In this document: piece by piece, positions 63,996 to 64,000 of the stretch
How positions within the stretch are numbered: the first letter of the stretch is position 1
How the letters are laid out: the number at the start of each line of letters is the position of its first letter
Assembly: GCA_963931865.1 (NCBI GenBank)
Contig: OZ007505.1
Location: 17,248,294 to 17,312,293 of the forward strand
Origin: Axinella damicornis
Lineage: Eukaryota > Porifera > Demospongiae > Axinellida > Axinellidae
Direction of reading: 5' to 3'
Length of the DNA stretch: 64,000 nucleotides
Made by a program: the position numbers and the translations under genes
Notes under the pieces: generated by a model
Told to the model about the DNA's origin: nothing
Seen by the model: the letters and a program-made list of their open reading frames with translations, nothing else
Database searches by the model: none

Positions 63996-64000
63996 GGATG

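Overview
The window is a piece of an animal nuclear genome. Genes have GT-AG introns of tens of bases to several kilobases. There is an AHCYL/IRBIT-type gene, a TARG1/OARD1-type macrodomain gene and a cluster of NLR immune receptors (Death domain, NACHT, LRR), with abundant DNA-transposon remnants. Expanded Death-NACHT-LRR families are known from the demosponge Amphimedon, so a demosponge or other early-branching metazoan is my best guess. The sequence does not prove the taxon.

Layout: 1-764 is the LRR tail of an NLR (D). Then come minisatellites (1.2-3.7 kb), a CACTA/EnSpm-like element with two divergent genes (about 4.8-8.1 kb), an antisense NLR scrap and a broken macrodomain copy (8.8-10.4 kb). 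11.6-18.0 kb is repeat array 1. 18.2-20.1 kb is an intact three-exon TARG1-like gene with a PIP-box-like N-terminus. 22.1-24.1 kb holds an unrecognised ORF and an AHCYL 3' pseudogene. 24.8-30.0 kb is NLR A, in frame throughout except one CGA-to-TGA stop. 30.4-33.8 kb is NLR B, a Death-domain-less pseudogene. 34.3-37.0 kb holds further macrodomain and AHCYL scraps. 36.7-46.5 kb is NLR C, intact in four exons (1089 residues), with introns full of insertions and a 35-bp minisatellite. 48.0-54.0 kb is repeat array 2. 54.0-55.5 kb is a pogo-like element. 55.7-57.1 kb is a broken macrodomain copy. 58.0-64.0 kb is an AHCYL gene whose first coding exon(s) I cannot find and whose last exon probably lies beyond the window.

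The region is built from repeated segmental blocks. The order repeat array, TARG1-like gene, AHCYL recurs (11.6-24 kb and 48-64 kb), and macrodomain and AHCYL scraps also sit together at 34.3-35.3 kb. NLR genes sit between blocks. Paralogous segments give empty-site comparisons that date several insertions.

The most unusual signals are these. (1) Two families of tiny palindromic inserts (27-83 bp, perfect or near-perfect hairpins) carry 7-bp or about 9-bp target duplications, several with empty sites in paralogs. (2) Two arrays of about 21 units include many with a dimeric module in which each half has ATGGCG followed about 50 bp later by a GTGAGT donor-like site. (3) A TARG1-type ADP-ribose hydrolase has a PIP-box-like N-terminus. 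(4) NLR receptors have a bipartite nuclear localisation signal ahead of the Death domain. (5) A 253-bp repeat unit lies between 144-bp direct duplications. (6) G or C homopolymers reach 42 bp, one of them replacing the polypyrimidine tract of an NLR splice acceptor.
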